Assembly (NCBI GenBank): GCA_035631315.1
Contig: DASQIZ010000116.1
Span: 1-64,000 of the forward strand
From: 40CM-2-70-7 sp035631315
GTDB taxonomy: Bacteria; Gemmatimonadota; Gemmatimonadetes; Gemmatimonadales; GWC2-71-9
Direction of reading: 5' to 3'
Length of the DNA: 64,000 bases
Position 1 is the first letter of the stretch, and each line of letters starts with the position of its first letter. The translations under genes were made by a program, and so were the position numbers. Below are positions 43,267 through 51,620 of the stretch, in pieces. The notes under the pieces were generated by a model. That model was not told the DNA's origin, made no database searches, and saw nothing but the letters and a program-made list of their open reading frames with translations.

Positions 43267-44435
43267 CGAAGCTTCGGCTCTTCCCGGGCCACGCCGCTCC
43301 CGCTCCCCGGCTCCTGAAATGGATCTGGGTCCTCTACGCGGTCTCGGTGCTTCTGGTCACGTTGCAAAAAGGACTGACCCACCCCGGCAACTTCCTGCTG
43401 TTCCGCTGCACGTTCGACCGGCTCATGCACGGCGAAAACCTCTACCTCAACACGCCCGGATGCTTCGGGTATCTCTACAGCCCGGCATTCGCGTTCCTCT
43501 TCGCACCCTTCGCCCTGCTGCCTCCTCTCGTCGGTCTGTTCTGCTGGAACGCGGTCAATGCCGCGGTCCCCGCGCTCGCCATCTCGCGTCTCCTCGACCC
43601 GCGCCGAGCCCGGCTCGTGCTGGTGTTCATTTATCTCGATGTCGTGCGTTCGATGCAGAACTCGCAGAGCAATGCCCTGGTCGCGGGGCTGCTCCTGCTC
43701 ACGTTCCTGGCCTGCGAGCACGAGGTCATCGTCGGCGCCGCGTTCGCCACGGGCCTGGGCACCCTCATCAAGATCTTCCCCGCGGCGGGCGGCGTCTTCG
43801 CGCTCGTCGCGCCGCAGCCCCTAGGCGCCGTACTCAAGCGGATCGCCCTGTTCGTCGGGGCGGGTACCCTGCTGGCCCTCACCCCGCTGATCGTCAGCAC
43901 GCCGTCCACGGTGGCGGCGCAATACCATGCGTGGCTCACAACGACCACGACCACCAGCGTGCTGCGCGGCGAGTCAGTTCTTGGGATGTTGGGAACCTGG
44001 TTTGCATACGACGGCCCAAACTGGCCGGTCCAGCTGGCAGGACTGGTCATCCTGATGGCACCCGTCATCGCGCTGCGGGACGCCGCGCGAGCCGCTGAGT
44101 TCAGGCGCCTCGTCCTCTGCTCGGTCCTGGTGTTCGTGGTGATTTTCAACCACCAAGCGGAGTCACCGTCGTATGTCATCGCGACGACGGGGATCGGGAT
44201 CTGGGCCGTGAGCCTGGGAGAACGGTGGCGAGTCGCGCTGGCTATCCTGACGCTCGTGCTCGTCTCGCTGGTCGCGACGTCCCTGGTACCGTGGCACTAC
44301 CGCCACGACGTCCTTCGCGCCTACTCGGTCCAGGCGCTCCCGTGTCTCATCTGTTGGCTCGGAATCCAAATGGACATCTGGCGGATGGGCCTCAGAGATC
44401 GGCGAACCGAACCAGCCGCGGGTCTCCTCGCGTAA
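43263..44435 (+). CDS. GT87-type (DUF2029) polyprenol mannosyltransferase-like membrane protein
   Basis: A polytopic membrane protein of about 390 residues with roughly 10 helices. Features of the GT-C/DUF2029 family are visible: the early loop with LMHGENLYLNTPGCFGYLYS and AFAFLFAPFALLPP, then QNSQSNALVAGLLLLTFLAC and LGTLIKIFPAAGGVFAL. Family members transfer a sugar from a polyprenyl phosphate to an envelope glycolipid or polysaccharide. The start is uncertain: the frame runs up to 43056, but that part is Arg-rich and antisense-like. I place the start at CTG 43263, with GGAG at 43250-43253. It converges on, and overlaps by 44 bases, the YdjC-type gene. Confidence 0.75.
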   Translation: MTKLRLFPGHAAPAPRLLKWIWVLYAVSVLLVTLQKGLTHPGNFLLFRCTFDRLMHGENLYLNTPGCFGYLYSPAFAFLFAPFALLPPLVGLFCWNAVNAAVPALAISRLLDPRRARLVLVFIYLDVVRSMQNSQSNALVAGLLLLTFLACEHEVIVGAAFATGLGTLIKIFPAAGGVFALVAPQPLGAVLKRIALFVGAGTLLALTPLIVSTPSTVAAQYHAWLTTTTTTSVLRGESVLGMLGTWFAYDGPNWPVQLAGLVILMAPVIALRDAARAAEFRRLVLCSVLVFVVIFNHQAESPSYVIATTGIGIWAVSLGERWRVALAILTLVLVSLVATSLVPWHYRHDVLRAYSVQALPCLICWLGIQMDIWRMGLRDRRTEPAAGLLA

Positions 44436-45246
44436 GACGCGTCAATACGTGCGGCGAGCGAAGAGCCGCGAGCTCCCGTTCCCGGTCCTGAGCGTACGAA
44501 TCCCAACGCAGGAGATCGGCGTCCACGTACCCGGGGTGGACCGCCACTTCCGTCACTCCCGCCGGCGACCGGTCGAGCAGACCGACGAGCGCGTCCCCAA
44601 AGTCCCTTGCTCCGAGCAGGCCGATTCCCCGGAAGTGATGGCTGGATGGTGTGGGTCCGGGCATCGCGATCACACACGCGATTCGCAACGCGAGCTTCGC
44701 CGCCATGCGGCCCGGACCAACGGGCTCCACCGGCCTCCGCACCGGAATTCCCTCCGACCGGCCAACAGCCTCGACGCCCGACCAAACGCCCGGCAGCACA
44801 TGTGCATGACGGTGTCCGTCCAGGTGACTGACCCGGACGCCGGCTGCCCGCAAGCGATCCAGCTGCGCCCGGCACTCCCGGGCCACATCGTCGGGGTCGA
44901 CCCGACCCGACAGGGCCCGCCTGATCAGGGGGCCGAGTGAGCGGAACAAACCGGTCGTGGCGCAGAGACTCGGGACCCGGGCCGGCGGTGACACGGGCGC
45001 ACCGACGGTCAGGTTGAAATGCAGGCCGAGATCCAGCCGGGGGAATTGGCGCGCCGCCTGCACGGCCCCGCCGAATCCCGGCGCGTTCGCAAACATCGAC
45101 GCGGCGGTGACCGCTCCTGCCTGGTGCGCTTCGACGATTCCCCGGGTGACGCCTTCGCACAAGCCGAAATCGTCGGCGTTGATGACGACGCGCCGATCAG
45201 CGATAGCGCCCTCGCAGGTCGTTCCAGCGAATGCGGGCAAGGTCAC
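44392..45246 (-). CDS. YdjC/HpnK-type deacetylase
   Basis: A 284-residue enzyme of the ChbG/HpnK (YdjC) family of metal-dependent carbohydrate deacetylases. The motifs are INADDFGLCEGVTRGI with the metal-binding Asp pair, LGLHFNLTVG, and HLDGHRHAHVLPGV giving metal-binding histidines; EVAVHPGYVD lies near the C-terminus. HpnK acts on N-acetylglucosamine-modified hopanoids and ChbG on chitooligosaccharides; the substrate here is unknown. Its 5' end overlaps the GT2 gene by about 50 bases, so the true start may be a little later. The two enzymes probably modify the same glycoconjugate. Confidence 0.88.
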   Translation of the reverse strand: MTLPAFAGTTCEGAIADRRVVINADDFGLCEGVTRGIVEAHQAGAVTAASMFANAPGFGGAVQAARQFPRLDLGLHFNLTVGAPVSPPARVPSLCATTGLFRSLGPLIRRALSGRVDPDDVARECRAQLDRLRAAGVRVSHLDGHRHAHVLPGVWSGVEAVGRSEGIPVRRPVEPVGPGRMAAKLALRIACVIAMPGPTPSSHHFRGIGLLGARDFGDALVGLLDRSPAGVTEVAVHPGYVDADLLRWDSYAQDRERELAALRSPHVLTRLTRGDPRLVRFADL

Positions 45247-45943
45247 TCAGGAGGGTGCTGCCATCCTGCGCCAGTCGTACGGTCGTCGGCTCCGAGTCGT
45301 ACCGGAAATGGACCGGGACCTGCGCCGTCGCAAGTCCGTGGCGCCGGGCGATGAGCAGCGCTTCCACGTCGAACCCGAATCCACGGACCGTCAGTCGCGG
45401 GAAGATGATGTCGGCGGCCCGGGCGCTGAATCCCTTGAGTCCGGCCTGCGAGTCGAGAATTCCCGGAAGCAGGGTCCAGCGAACCACCGCGTTGTACGCG
45501 CGGCTCAGCAGATGCCGGGTGTACAGGTAATGAAAGAACGTCGGGCTCATCAGGTACCGCGATTCACGAAGCACGCGGCACGCGATGGCGACGTCATGAC
45601 CCTTCCCGATCGCGGCACAGATGGCGGGCACCTGGTCGAGCGGATAAGCGAGATCGGCGTCCGTGAACACCCGGATCCGGCCCCGCGCCGCGAGCATCCC
45701 CCGCGCGACGGCTGCGCCCTTCCCCTGGTTGACCTCGTTCACGAGGAGGGTCACCCGGGACCGGTCGCAAGCGAATGACGCGAGGAGTCCGGCGGTCCGG
45801 GGCTCGGATCCATCGTCGACGAGCACGACCTCCGTGCTCGAGTCGAGCGCCAAGAACGCTTGAAGCTCGCGAAGGGTGCTGGGCAGCACTTCTCCGCCAT
45901 TGCGCACCGGGACGATGAGTGAAACGGAAGGATCGGAGGTCAT
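45197..45943 (-). CDS. GT2-family glycosyltransferase (dolichyl-phosphate-glucose synthase-like)
   Basis: A 248-residue GT-A enzyme. It begins with SVSLIVPVRNGGEVLPSTLR, then VVLVDDGSEP and VNQGKGAAVARGMLAARGRI. The metal-binding DxD is in VFTDADLAYPLDQ. The second half has SQAGLKGFSARAADIIFPRL and RGFGFDVEALLIARRHGL, typical of the Alg5/DPG-synthase-like branch. It would make a polyprenyl-phosphate sugar, which is the donor type used by GT87 enzymes such as the one at 43263-44435. It has no C-terminal membrane helices. It is the first gene of the minus-strand pair and divergent from the M1 peptidase. Confidence 0.9.
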   Translation of the reverse strand: MTSDPSVSLIVPVRNGGEVLPSTLRELQAFLALDSSTEVVLVDDGSEPRTAGLLASFACDRSRVTLLVNEVNQGKGAAVARGMLAARGRIRVFTDADLAYPLDQVPAICAAIGKGHDVAIACRVLRESRYLMSPTFFHYLYTRHLLSRAYNAVVRWTLLPGILDSQAGLKGFSARAADIIFPRLTVRGFGFDVEALLIARRHGLATAQVPVHFRYDSEPTTVRLAQDGSTLLSDLARIRWNDLRGRYR

Positions 45944-46050
45944 CTCGCGTTACAGACTGACTCGGACAAACGCCAGCTCGTCACCGGTTCCTTGCCCGCT
46001 CCTCACATGCCCAGTAGCGTTGCCTGCTGAACTCTCTCCTGGATTCTGCG

Positions 46051-47682
46051 ATGCTTCGACTGTCTGTCCTGTTTGTGCTGCTCGCGGCGAGCGTTCCCGC
46101 CGCCGCTCAGCGACCTCTCGATACCGTCTACACCCGCGCGGACACCCTCCGGGGCTCGAATGGCCCGGCGCGCGCGTGGTGGGACGCGTCGTTCTACGAC
46201 CTTCACGTCCTCGTCAATCCGGCCGACTCGAGCGTCCGCGGCTGGAATGGGATCACGTACAAGGTCCTGAAGCCCGCCCAGGACATGCAGATCGACCTGC
46301 AAACGCCGCTGGTCGCCGACAGCATCATCCAGGACCGGAAGAAACTCGCGTCGCGCCGCGACGGGAACGCGTTCTTCGTGACGCTCAAGGCCGTCCAGCG
46401 TGTCGGTGAAACCAAGACCGTCACGGTCTACTATCACGGCCAGCCGGGCCACGACCGTCCCCGAAACCCGGGCTTCACCTGGGCCCACGACAGCCTTGGA
46501 AATCTCTGGATCGCCACGTCCAACGAGCTCACCGGCGCCAGTATCTGGTGGCCGTTGAAGGACTACGCGGGAGACGAACCTGACAGCCAACGGATCGCGA
46601 TCACCGTTCCGGACCCTCTGATCGACGTCTCGAACGGCCGGCTGCGGAGCACCACTCACCATGCAGACCAGACCACCACGTACGAATGGTTCGTCGCCGA
46701 CCCGATCAACACCTACGATGTCGCGGTGAACGCCGGCCTGTACACGCACTTCTCGGACACGCTGCAGGGAGAGGGCGGAACGTTGTCCCTCGACTTCTGG
46801 CCCATCGCATATCACACCGACACCGCGAGGGGTCAGTGGAAGCAGGCCACGCCGATGCTCCAGTGCTTCGAGCACTGGTACGGACCGTACGCCTGGTACA
46901 AGGATGGGTACAAGCTGATCGAGCAGTCGTATCTCGGGATGGAGCATCAGAGCGGCATCGCGTACGGCAACAAGTTCATGAAAGGCTACCTGGGCCGCGA
47001 CCTCTCGGGCACCGGCCTTGGCCTCTCATGGGACTACATCGTGATCCACGAGAGCGCGCACGAATGGTGGGGCAACAACGTCTCGACCAATGACGCCGGT
47101 GACTTGTGGATTCACGAAAGCCTCGCGACGTACTCCGAGGGGATCTACACGGAGTGCCAGAAGGGGAAGACGGCCGGCGAGGCGTACATCATCGGACTCC
47201 GAAAGGCGATCTCCAACCGGTACCCCATCCAGGGGCCTCACGGTGTCGTCGGCTGGTACCACAACGATATCTACATGAAGGGCGCCAACGTCTTCAACAC
47301 CCTGCGGCAGGTCGTAGATGACGACGCGCGGTGGCGCGACATCCTTCGTGGCATTCAGAAGACGTTCTGGCACCAGACGGTCTCCGGCCACCAGGTGGAG
47401 ACCTACATCGCCCAGCAGGCCGGCATCGATCTGTCCAGGTTCTTCGATCAATACCTGCGCACCACCAAGGTCCCGGAGTTCGATTACAAGGTCGACGGCA
47501 CGACCCTCTCGTACCGGTGGTCGAACGTCGTCCCCGGGTTCGACATGCCGATTCGCGTGGAGATCCCGGGCTCGGGCACCCATCTCCTCAAGCCGACCGA
47601 GGAGTGGCAGACGGTGCCCGTCGCGTCCGGTGGGCAACCCACGGTCGACGAGAACTTCTACGTCACCGCGAAGGCGCAGTGA
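46051..47682 (+). CDS. Secreted M1-family metallopeptidase
   Basis: A 543-residue exported aminopeptidase-like enzyme with a signal peptide ending in AAAQ (residue 20). The N-terminal saddle-like domain spans about 30-240, followed by the gluzincin core. Zinc site: HESAHEWWG with His333, Glu334 and His337, and Glu356 in WIHESLATYSE. The exopeptidase GxMEN motif appears as GMEHQSG, a variant in which the Asn is replaced by His. A C-terminal domain (about 430-543) follows. It would trim peptides in the periplasm or outside. The class V aminotransferase gene starts 2 bases after its stop. Confidence 0.9.
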   Translation: MLRLSVLFVLLAASVPAAAQRPLDTVYTRADTLRGSNGPARAWWDASFYDLHVLVNPADSSVRGWNGITYKVLKPAQDMQIDLQTPLVADSIIQDRKKLASRRDGNAFFVTLKAVQRVGETKTVTVYYHGQPGHDRPRNPGFTWAHDSLGNLWIATSNELTGASIWWPLKDYAGDEPDSQRIAITVPDPLIDVSNGRLRSTTHHADQTTTYEWFVADPINTYDVAVNAGLYTHFSDTLQGEGGTLSLDFWPIAYHTDTARGQWKQATPMLQCFEHWYGPYAWYKDGYKLIEQSYLGMEHQSGIAYGNKFMKGYLGRDLSGTGLGLSWDYIVIHESAHEWWGNNVSTNDAGDLWIHESLATYSEGIYTECQKGKTAGEAYIIGLRKAISNRYPIQGPHGVVGWYHNDIYMKGANVFNTLRQVVDDDARWRDILRGIQKTFWHQTVSGHQVETYIAQQAGIDLSRFFDQYLRTTKVPEFDYKVDGTTLSYRWSNVVPGFDMPIRVEIPGSGTHLLKPTEEWQTVPVASGGQPTVDENFYVTAKAQ

Positions 47683-47684
47683 CC

Positions 47685-48872
47685 ATGGACCGCCGCTCGT
47701 TCGTGGCCGCCACCGCGGCGACCCTGGCCGCCACCAAGGTCCGCGTCACCGCACCGGACGACCCCCTCGGCGTCCGGGCCGACTTCCCCATCACCGCGCA
47801 GCGGACCTACCTCAACTCGGCGTACATCGCGCCCGTGCCGAGGGCGGTGGTGCAGGCGGGATCCGAGTTCCTCGAGAACAAGTCGAAGCGCCCACTGGAA
47901 GTCGGCGAGCTGCTGGGCGGCGATGGCAAGTTGCGGAGCCAGTTCGCGCAGCTGATCAACGCGAGCCCGGATGAGGTGGGCTTGCTGTTTTCGACGGCCG
48001 AGGGAGAGAACATCATCGCGCAGGGGATGGACTTGAAGGCCGGGGACAATGTAGTGATCGACGAGCTCCACTACCCGACCGAGTTCGTGCTCTACCGCGC
48101 TCTCGAGGCCTCGAAAGGCATCGAGCTGCGGATCGTGAAGCACCGGAACGGCGCGGTGGATATGAAGGACTTCGCGGCGCTCGTCGACGACAAAACGCGC
48201 ATCATATCGGTAGCCTGGATCTCCCATCTGAATGGATTCCGGCACGACCTGCGCCCCATCGCGGACCTCGCGCACGCGCATGGCGCGGTGTTCTATGCGG
48301 ATGTCATTCAGGGATTGGGGACCCTGGCCCTCGACGTCCAGGCCGCCGGCGTGGATGCCATCTGCGCCGGGTCATATAAGTGGATGCTGGCCGGCTTCGG
48401 GGTCGCCCCCTTCTATATAAGGAAGGAGGTGCTCCAGCGGCTGAAAATCGACCGCTACGGTGAGTTCCAGGTGGAGAAAGAGCTTCCCGACTACCACTTC
48501 GAGCTGAACCAGACCGCGCGGAAATTCGACTATTGCAGCCGGGCCTTCGGCCCGGTGAAGGAGCTCTCGGCGGCCCTCACCTACCTCCAGGGGGTCGGGA
48601 TCCCGCGAATCGAGGAGCACACGGTGGGGTTGGGGCAGCGGCTCTACCAAGGACTGTCCCGGCAGGGGCACCGGATCTTCACGCCGCCGGGCAACCGCTC
48701 CCCCATCGTGACCATGTTCACCGCAAAGCCGATGACGGAGGTCCGGGCCGCCTTTCAAAAGGCCGCGGTCGACGTCACGGTACGGGATGGCCAGGTCCGC
48801 ATCGCCCCGGCGCTCTTCAACACGGAGGCGGAAATCGACCACTGTCTGGAGGTTACCAACGGGCTCGTCTAA
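47685..48872 (+). CDS. Class V aminotransferase-fold PLP enzyme, exported
   Basis: A 395-residue PLP enzyme of the CsdA/NifS/isopenicillin-epimerase-like class V fold. The PLP lysine is Lys232 in GSYKWMLAGFG; the phosphate-binding and cofactor regions include STAEGENIIAQG, DELHYPTEFVLYRAL and SHLNGFRHDL followed by YADVIQGLG. The N-terminus reads MDRRSFVAATAATLAATKV, a twin-arginine-like leader, so the enzyme may be exported folded with its cofactor. It follows the M1 peptidase by 2 bases and may act on released amino acids, which is inference. The catalysed reaction cannot be told. Confidence 0.88.
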   Translation: MDRRSFVAATAATLAATKVRVTAPDDPLGVRADFPITAQRTYLNSAYIAPVPRAVVQAGSEFLENKSKRPLEVGELLGGDGKLRSQFAQLINASPDEVGLLFSTAEGENIIAQGMDLKAGDNVVIDELHYPTEFVLYRALEASKGIELRIVKHRNGAVDMKDFAALVDDKTRIISVAWISHLNGFRHDLRPIADLAHAHGAVFYADVIQGLGTLALDVQAAGVDAICAGSYKWMLAGFGVAPFYIRKEVLQRLKIDRYGEFQVEKELPDYHFELNQTARKFDYCSRAFGPVKELSAALTYLQGVGIPRIEEHTVGLGQRLYQGLSRQGHRIFTPPGNRSPIVTMFTAKPMTEVRAAFQKAAVDVTVRDGQVRIAPALFNTEAEIDHCLEVTNGLV

Positions 48873-48884
48873 TATTGTGACGTC

Positions 48885-51527
48885 GTGACCGACCTCTTCG
48901 CAGACCTCAAGAACGGCCTCGCCGGCCGGTATGAGCTCGACGGCCAGATCGGTGAGGGCGGCATGGCGATGGTCTATCTCGCCACCGATCAAAAACACGA
49001 CCGCCAGGTCGCGGTGAAGGTCCTCCGCCCGGAAGTCGGCGCCGTCGTCGGCGCCGACCGCTTCCTTCGCGAAATCCGGGTCACCGCCCAACTCCAGCAC
49101 CCGCACATCCTGCCCCTGTTCGATTCGGGCGCGATCGGCAGCTACCTCTATTACGTCATGCCGCTCGTGCAGGGCGGCAGCCTGCGCAACCGGCTCGAGC
49201 GCGAAGGTCCCCTGCCCGTCGAAGAGACGGTGAGCATGATCCGCGCGCTCGCCAGTGCGCTCGACTACGCGCATCGGCACGGTGTGCTCCACCGGGACAT
49301 CAAACCGGAAAACATCCTGCTCCACGACGGCCAGCCGATGCTCGCCGATTTCGGGATCGCATTGGCGGTCGCGAGCGCGGGTGGACCGCGGCGACTCACC
49401 GGCACCGGCATTTCGATGGGCACGCCGTCGTACATGAGCCCCGAACAGGTGTCCGGCGACCGGCACCTCGACGCGCGGAGCGACATCTACGCGCTGGCCT
49501 GCGTTGCCTACGAGTTGCTCACCGGCGACCCGCCATTCGTCGGGCCGACGGCCCAGGCGGTGCTCGCGGCCGTCCTGACCGGCACGCCGACGCCGCTCAA
49601 CGAGCGGCGCCCGACGGCACCGCTGTCCCTGGTCGCCGCGGTGCATCGCGGATTGCAGCGGCTCCCCGCGGACCGGTTTGCGACGGCCGCCGAATTCGGG
49701 ACGGCGCTGACGACCGGGGCGCAGACGATCATCGCCATGACGGCGCCACGGCCGGCGCTCCTGCGCGTGCGCTGGCCCGTCGCCGCCGGCGTGGCGGCCG
49801 GACTCCTGCTGGGCGTCACGGCCAGCGTGCTCTTGAGACCGTTGACGCGGATGCCCGCGGGCCGCTGGACCATCCCACTCCCCCTCCCAGCGGCCCTCGA
49901 AGGCCCCGGCGTTTCGGCGGGTCAGGTCGGCATCGCACTCGCCCCCAAGGGCGGGCGCCTCGCGTACATCGCGTCCCGTGGAAACACCACCGTCCTCGCG
50001 ACCAAGACCCTGGATGGCGACTCGGTGACGACGTTCCCGGGTACCGAGGGCGCGGCATATCCCTTCTTTTCTCCCGACGGCCAGTGGATCGGATTCATCG
50101 CCGGTGGCGTGTTGCGCAAGGTTCCGGCGGCGGGGGGATCCTCGATCACACTGACGACCGCGGACCGGGTGACCGGCGCCCTCTGGCCCGCGCCTGACCG
50201 CATCGTGCTGATCGAAAACGGCGGATTCGACCTGCACCGGTTGACGGCCTCCGGTGCAATCGCCGACTCCACGCTCCACCTGACGACGCAATTCGGCGCC
50301 CCCGGTTTGCTTCCCGGTGGCAGCTGGGCGGCGGGCGAGCTCAGCTCCGGCCAGCTGGCCTTGCTCTCTCTCTCGAGTGGGACCGAATTCGCCGTGACGA
50401 GGCGAGGCGTGCTGCCGATGGACTCGGTCGGCCAGGCGGATCTCCTGTTCGGCTCGAGCCCGCAGTACCTCTCCTCAGGCCACCTGGTCTACGGAACCGG
50501 CGACGGCGTCCTCGCCGCCATGCCGTTCGACGGGTCGGCCCGCCGTGTCCTCGGCGAATCGGTCCCGATCGTCACCGGCATGCGGATGGAGGGTGGCTAC
50601 GGATGCGCGGAGTTCGCCGTGTCGGACGACGGCACGCTGGTGTACGTGCCTGGGCGCAACCAGCTCTATGTGAACATCGCGTTCGTGGGACCCAATGGCC
50701 GGTTCGACACCCTGCCCGTGCCGCGGGGCCCGTACACCCAGACGCGGATTTCCCCGGACGGCAACCGCCTCGCCGTGCAGATGCGCAATCCCGTAGGTGG
50801 CTGGCAGGTACTGATCTTCGACCTGTCCAACGGGGTCCGGCAGACGGTGCCCGTCGCGGGCAACTACCGCGCGTTTCCCTCGTCGTGGATGTCGAACCGT
50901 GACCTGATGATCGGCATCTGGGACCCGGTCCAGTTCCTCAACTACGGCCTGCGACTGCAGTCCCTCGAGACGGGCAAGTGGTCCGACATCCGCCTCCATG
51001 GTGCTTCGTACCTGACCCCCGCCCCGGACGGCAAGTCGTTCGTGTTCTCGGACTGGCGCTCGGGCGACATGTTCCTGCGGGCGCTGAGCGAACAGGACAC
51101 CGCGCGCACGCCCGTCCCCGCAAAGGGGTTTGCCGCTTCGTTTTCACCCGATGGCCGCTGGCTCGTCTGGGGGGCGATCGACGGGTCGATCGCCGCGTCG
51201 CCGGTGCCCCCGACGGGGGCCGTGTACCCGGTGGCCGAGCGGGGGCAATTCCCGCTGTGGACGCCGCACGGAGACGCCGTCGTGTATCGGGACGGGACGA
51301 GGTACTACCGGTCGCCGATCACCACGGTGGGAGGATTCCGGGCCGGCCGGGCGGAAGTCATGGCCGAAGGCCCGTTCATGGGGAGCTTTGCGTGGACGGA
51401 CGCGATCAGTCCGACGGGACGGCTGCTGGTCCTGCTATCGAGCCCCGAGCACGAAACCCGGACCCTCGGCGCGATTACCTCGTTTCCGGAAATTGTCAGA
51501 AGGAACACCCCTTCCAGGACGCCGTAG
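48885..51527 (+). CDS. Ser/Thr protein kinase fused to TolB-like propeller
   Basis: An 880-residue membrane kinase. The kinase domain (about 16-280) has IGEGGMAMVYLATD, Lys45 in VAVKVL, HRDIKPEN with Asp138, DFG at 155-157 and GTPSYMSPEQ; all catalytic residues are present. A membrane helix lies near 293-315. The remaining 560 residues are a periplasmic propeller with TolB/WD40-like blades (FFSPDGQWIGFIAGG, RISPDGNRLAVQM, SFSPDGRWLVWGA). This architecture is very common in Gemmatimonadota and Acidobacteriota. It starts at GTG 48885, twelve bases after the aminotransferase stop. The signal sensed is unknown. Confidence 0.93.
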   Translation: MTDLFADLKNGLAGRYELDGQIGEGGMAMVYLATDQKHDRQVAVKVLRPEVGAVVGADRFLREIRVTAQLQHPHILPLFDSGAIGSYLYYVMPLVQGGSLRNRLEREGPLPVEETVSMIRALASALDYAHRHGVLHRDIKPENILLHDGQPMLADFGIALAVASAGGPRRLTGTGISMGTPSYMSPEQVSGDRHLDARSDIYALACVAYELLTGDPPFVGPTAQAVLAAVLTGTPTPLNERRPTAPLSLVAAVHRGLQRLPADRFATAAEFGTALTTGAQTIIAMTAPRPALLRVRWPVAAGVAAGLLLGVTASVLLRPLTRMPAGRWTIPLPLPAALEGPGVSAGQVGIALAPKGGRLAYIASRGNTTVLATKTLDGDSVTTFPGTEGAAYPFFSPDGQWIGFIAGGVLRKVPAAGGSSITLTTADRVTGALWPAPDRIVLIENGGFDLHRLTASGAIADSTLHLTTQFGAPGLLPGGSWAAGELSSGQLALLSLSSGTEFAVTRRGVLPMDSVGQADLLFGSSPQYLSSGHLVYGTGDGVLAAMPFDGSARRVLGESVPIVTGMRMEGGYGCAEFAVSDDGTLVYVPGRNQLYVNIAFVGPNGRFDTLPVPRGPYTQTRISPDGNRLAVQMRNPVGGWQVLIFDLSNGVRQTVPVAGNYRAFPSSWMSNRDLMIGIWDPVQFLNYGLRLQSLETGKWSDIRLHGASYLTPAPDGKSFVFSDWRSGDMFLRALSEQDTARTPVPAKGFAASFSPDGRWLVWGAIDGSIAASPVPPTGAVYPVAERGQFPLWTPHGDAVVYRDGTRYYRSPITTVGGFRAGRAEVMAEGPFMGSFAWTDAISPTGRLLVLLSSPEHETRTLGAITSFPEIVRRNTPSRTP

Positions 51528-51620
51528 AACACGACGAACGGACGCAACCGTCCGACCAGTTGCTGAATCTCATAGGACGAGTCCCCGTAGTTACCTGACC
51601 ATTCCCAGGAGCCAGCCGCG

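Noticed and set aside
48372..50291. A 639-codon minus-strand open frame over the aminotransferase and kinase genes
   Set aside because: It is a shadow created by high G+C third positions; both genes on the other strand have full catalytic motifs.
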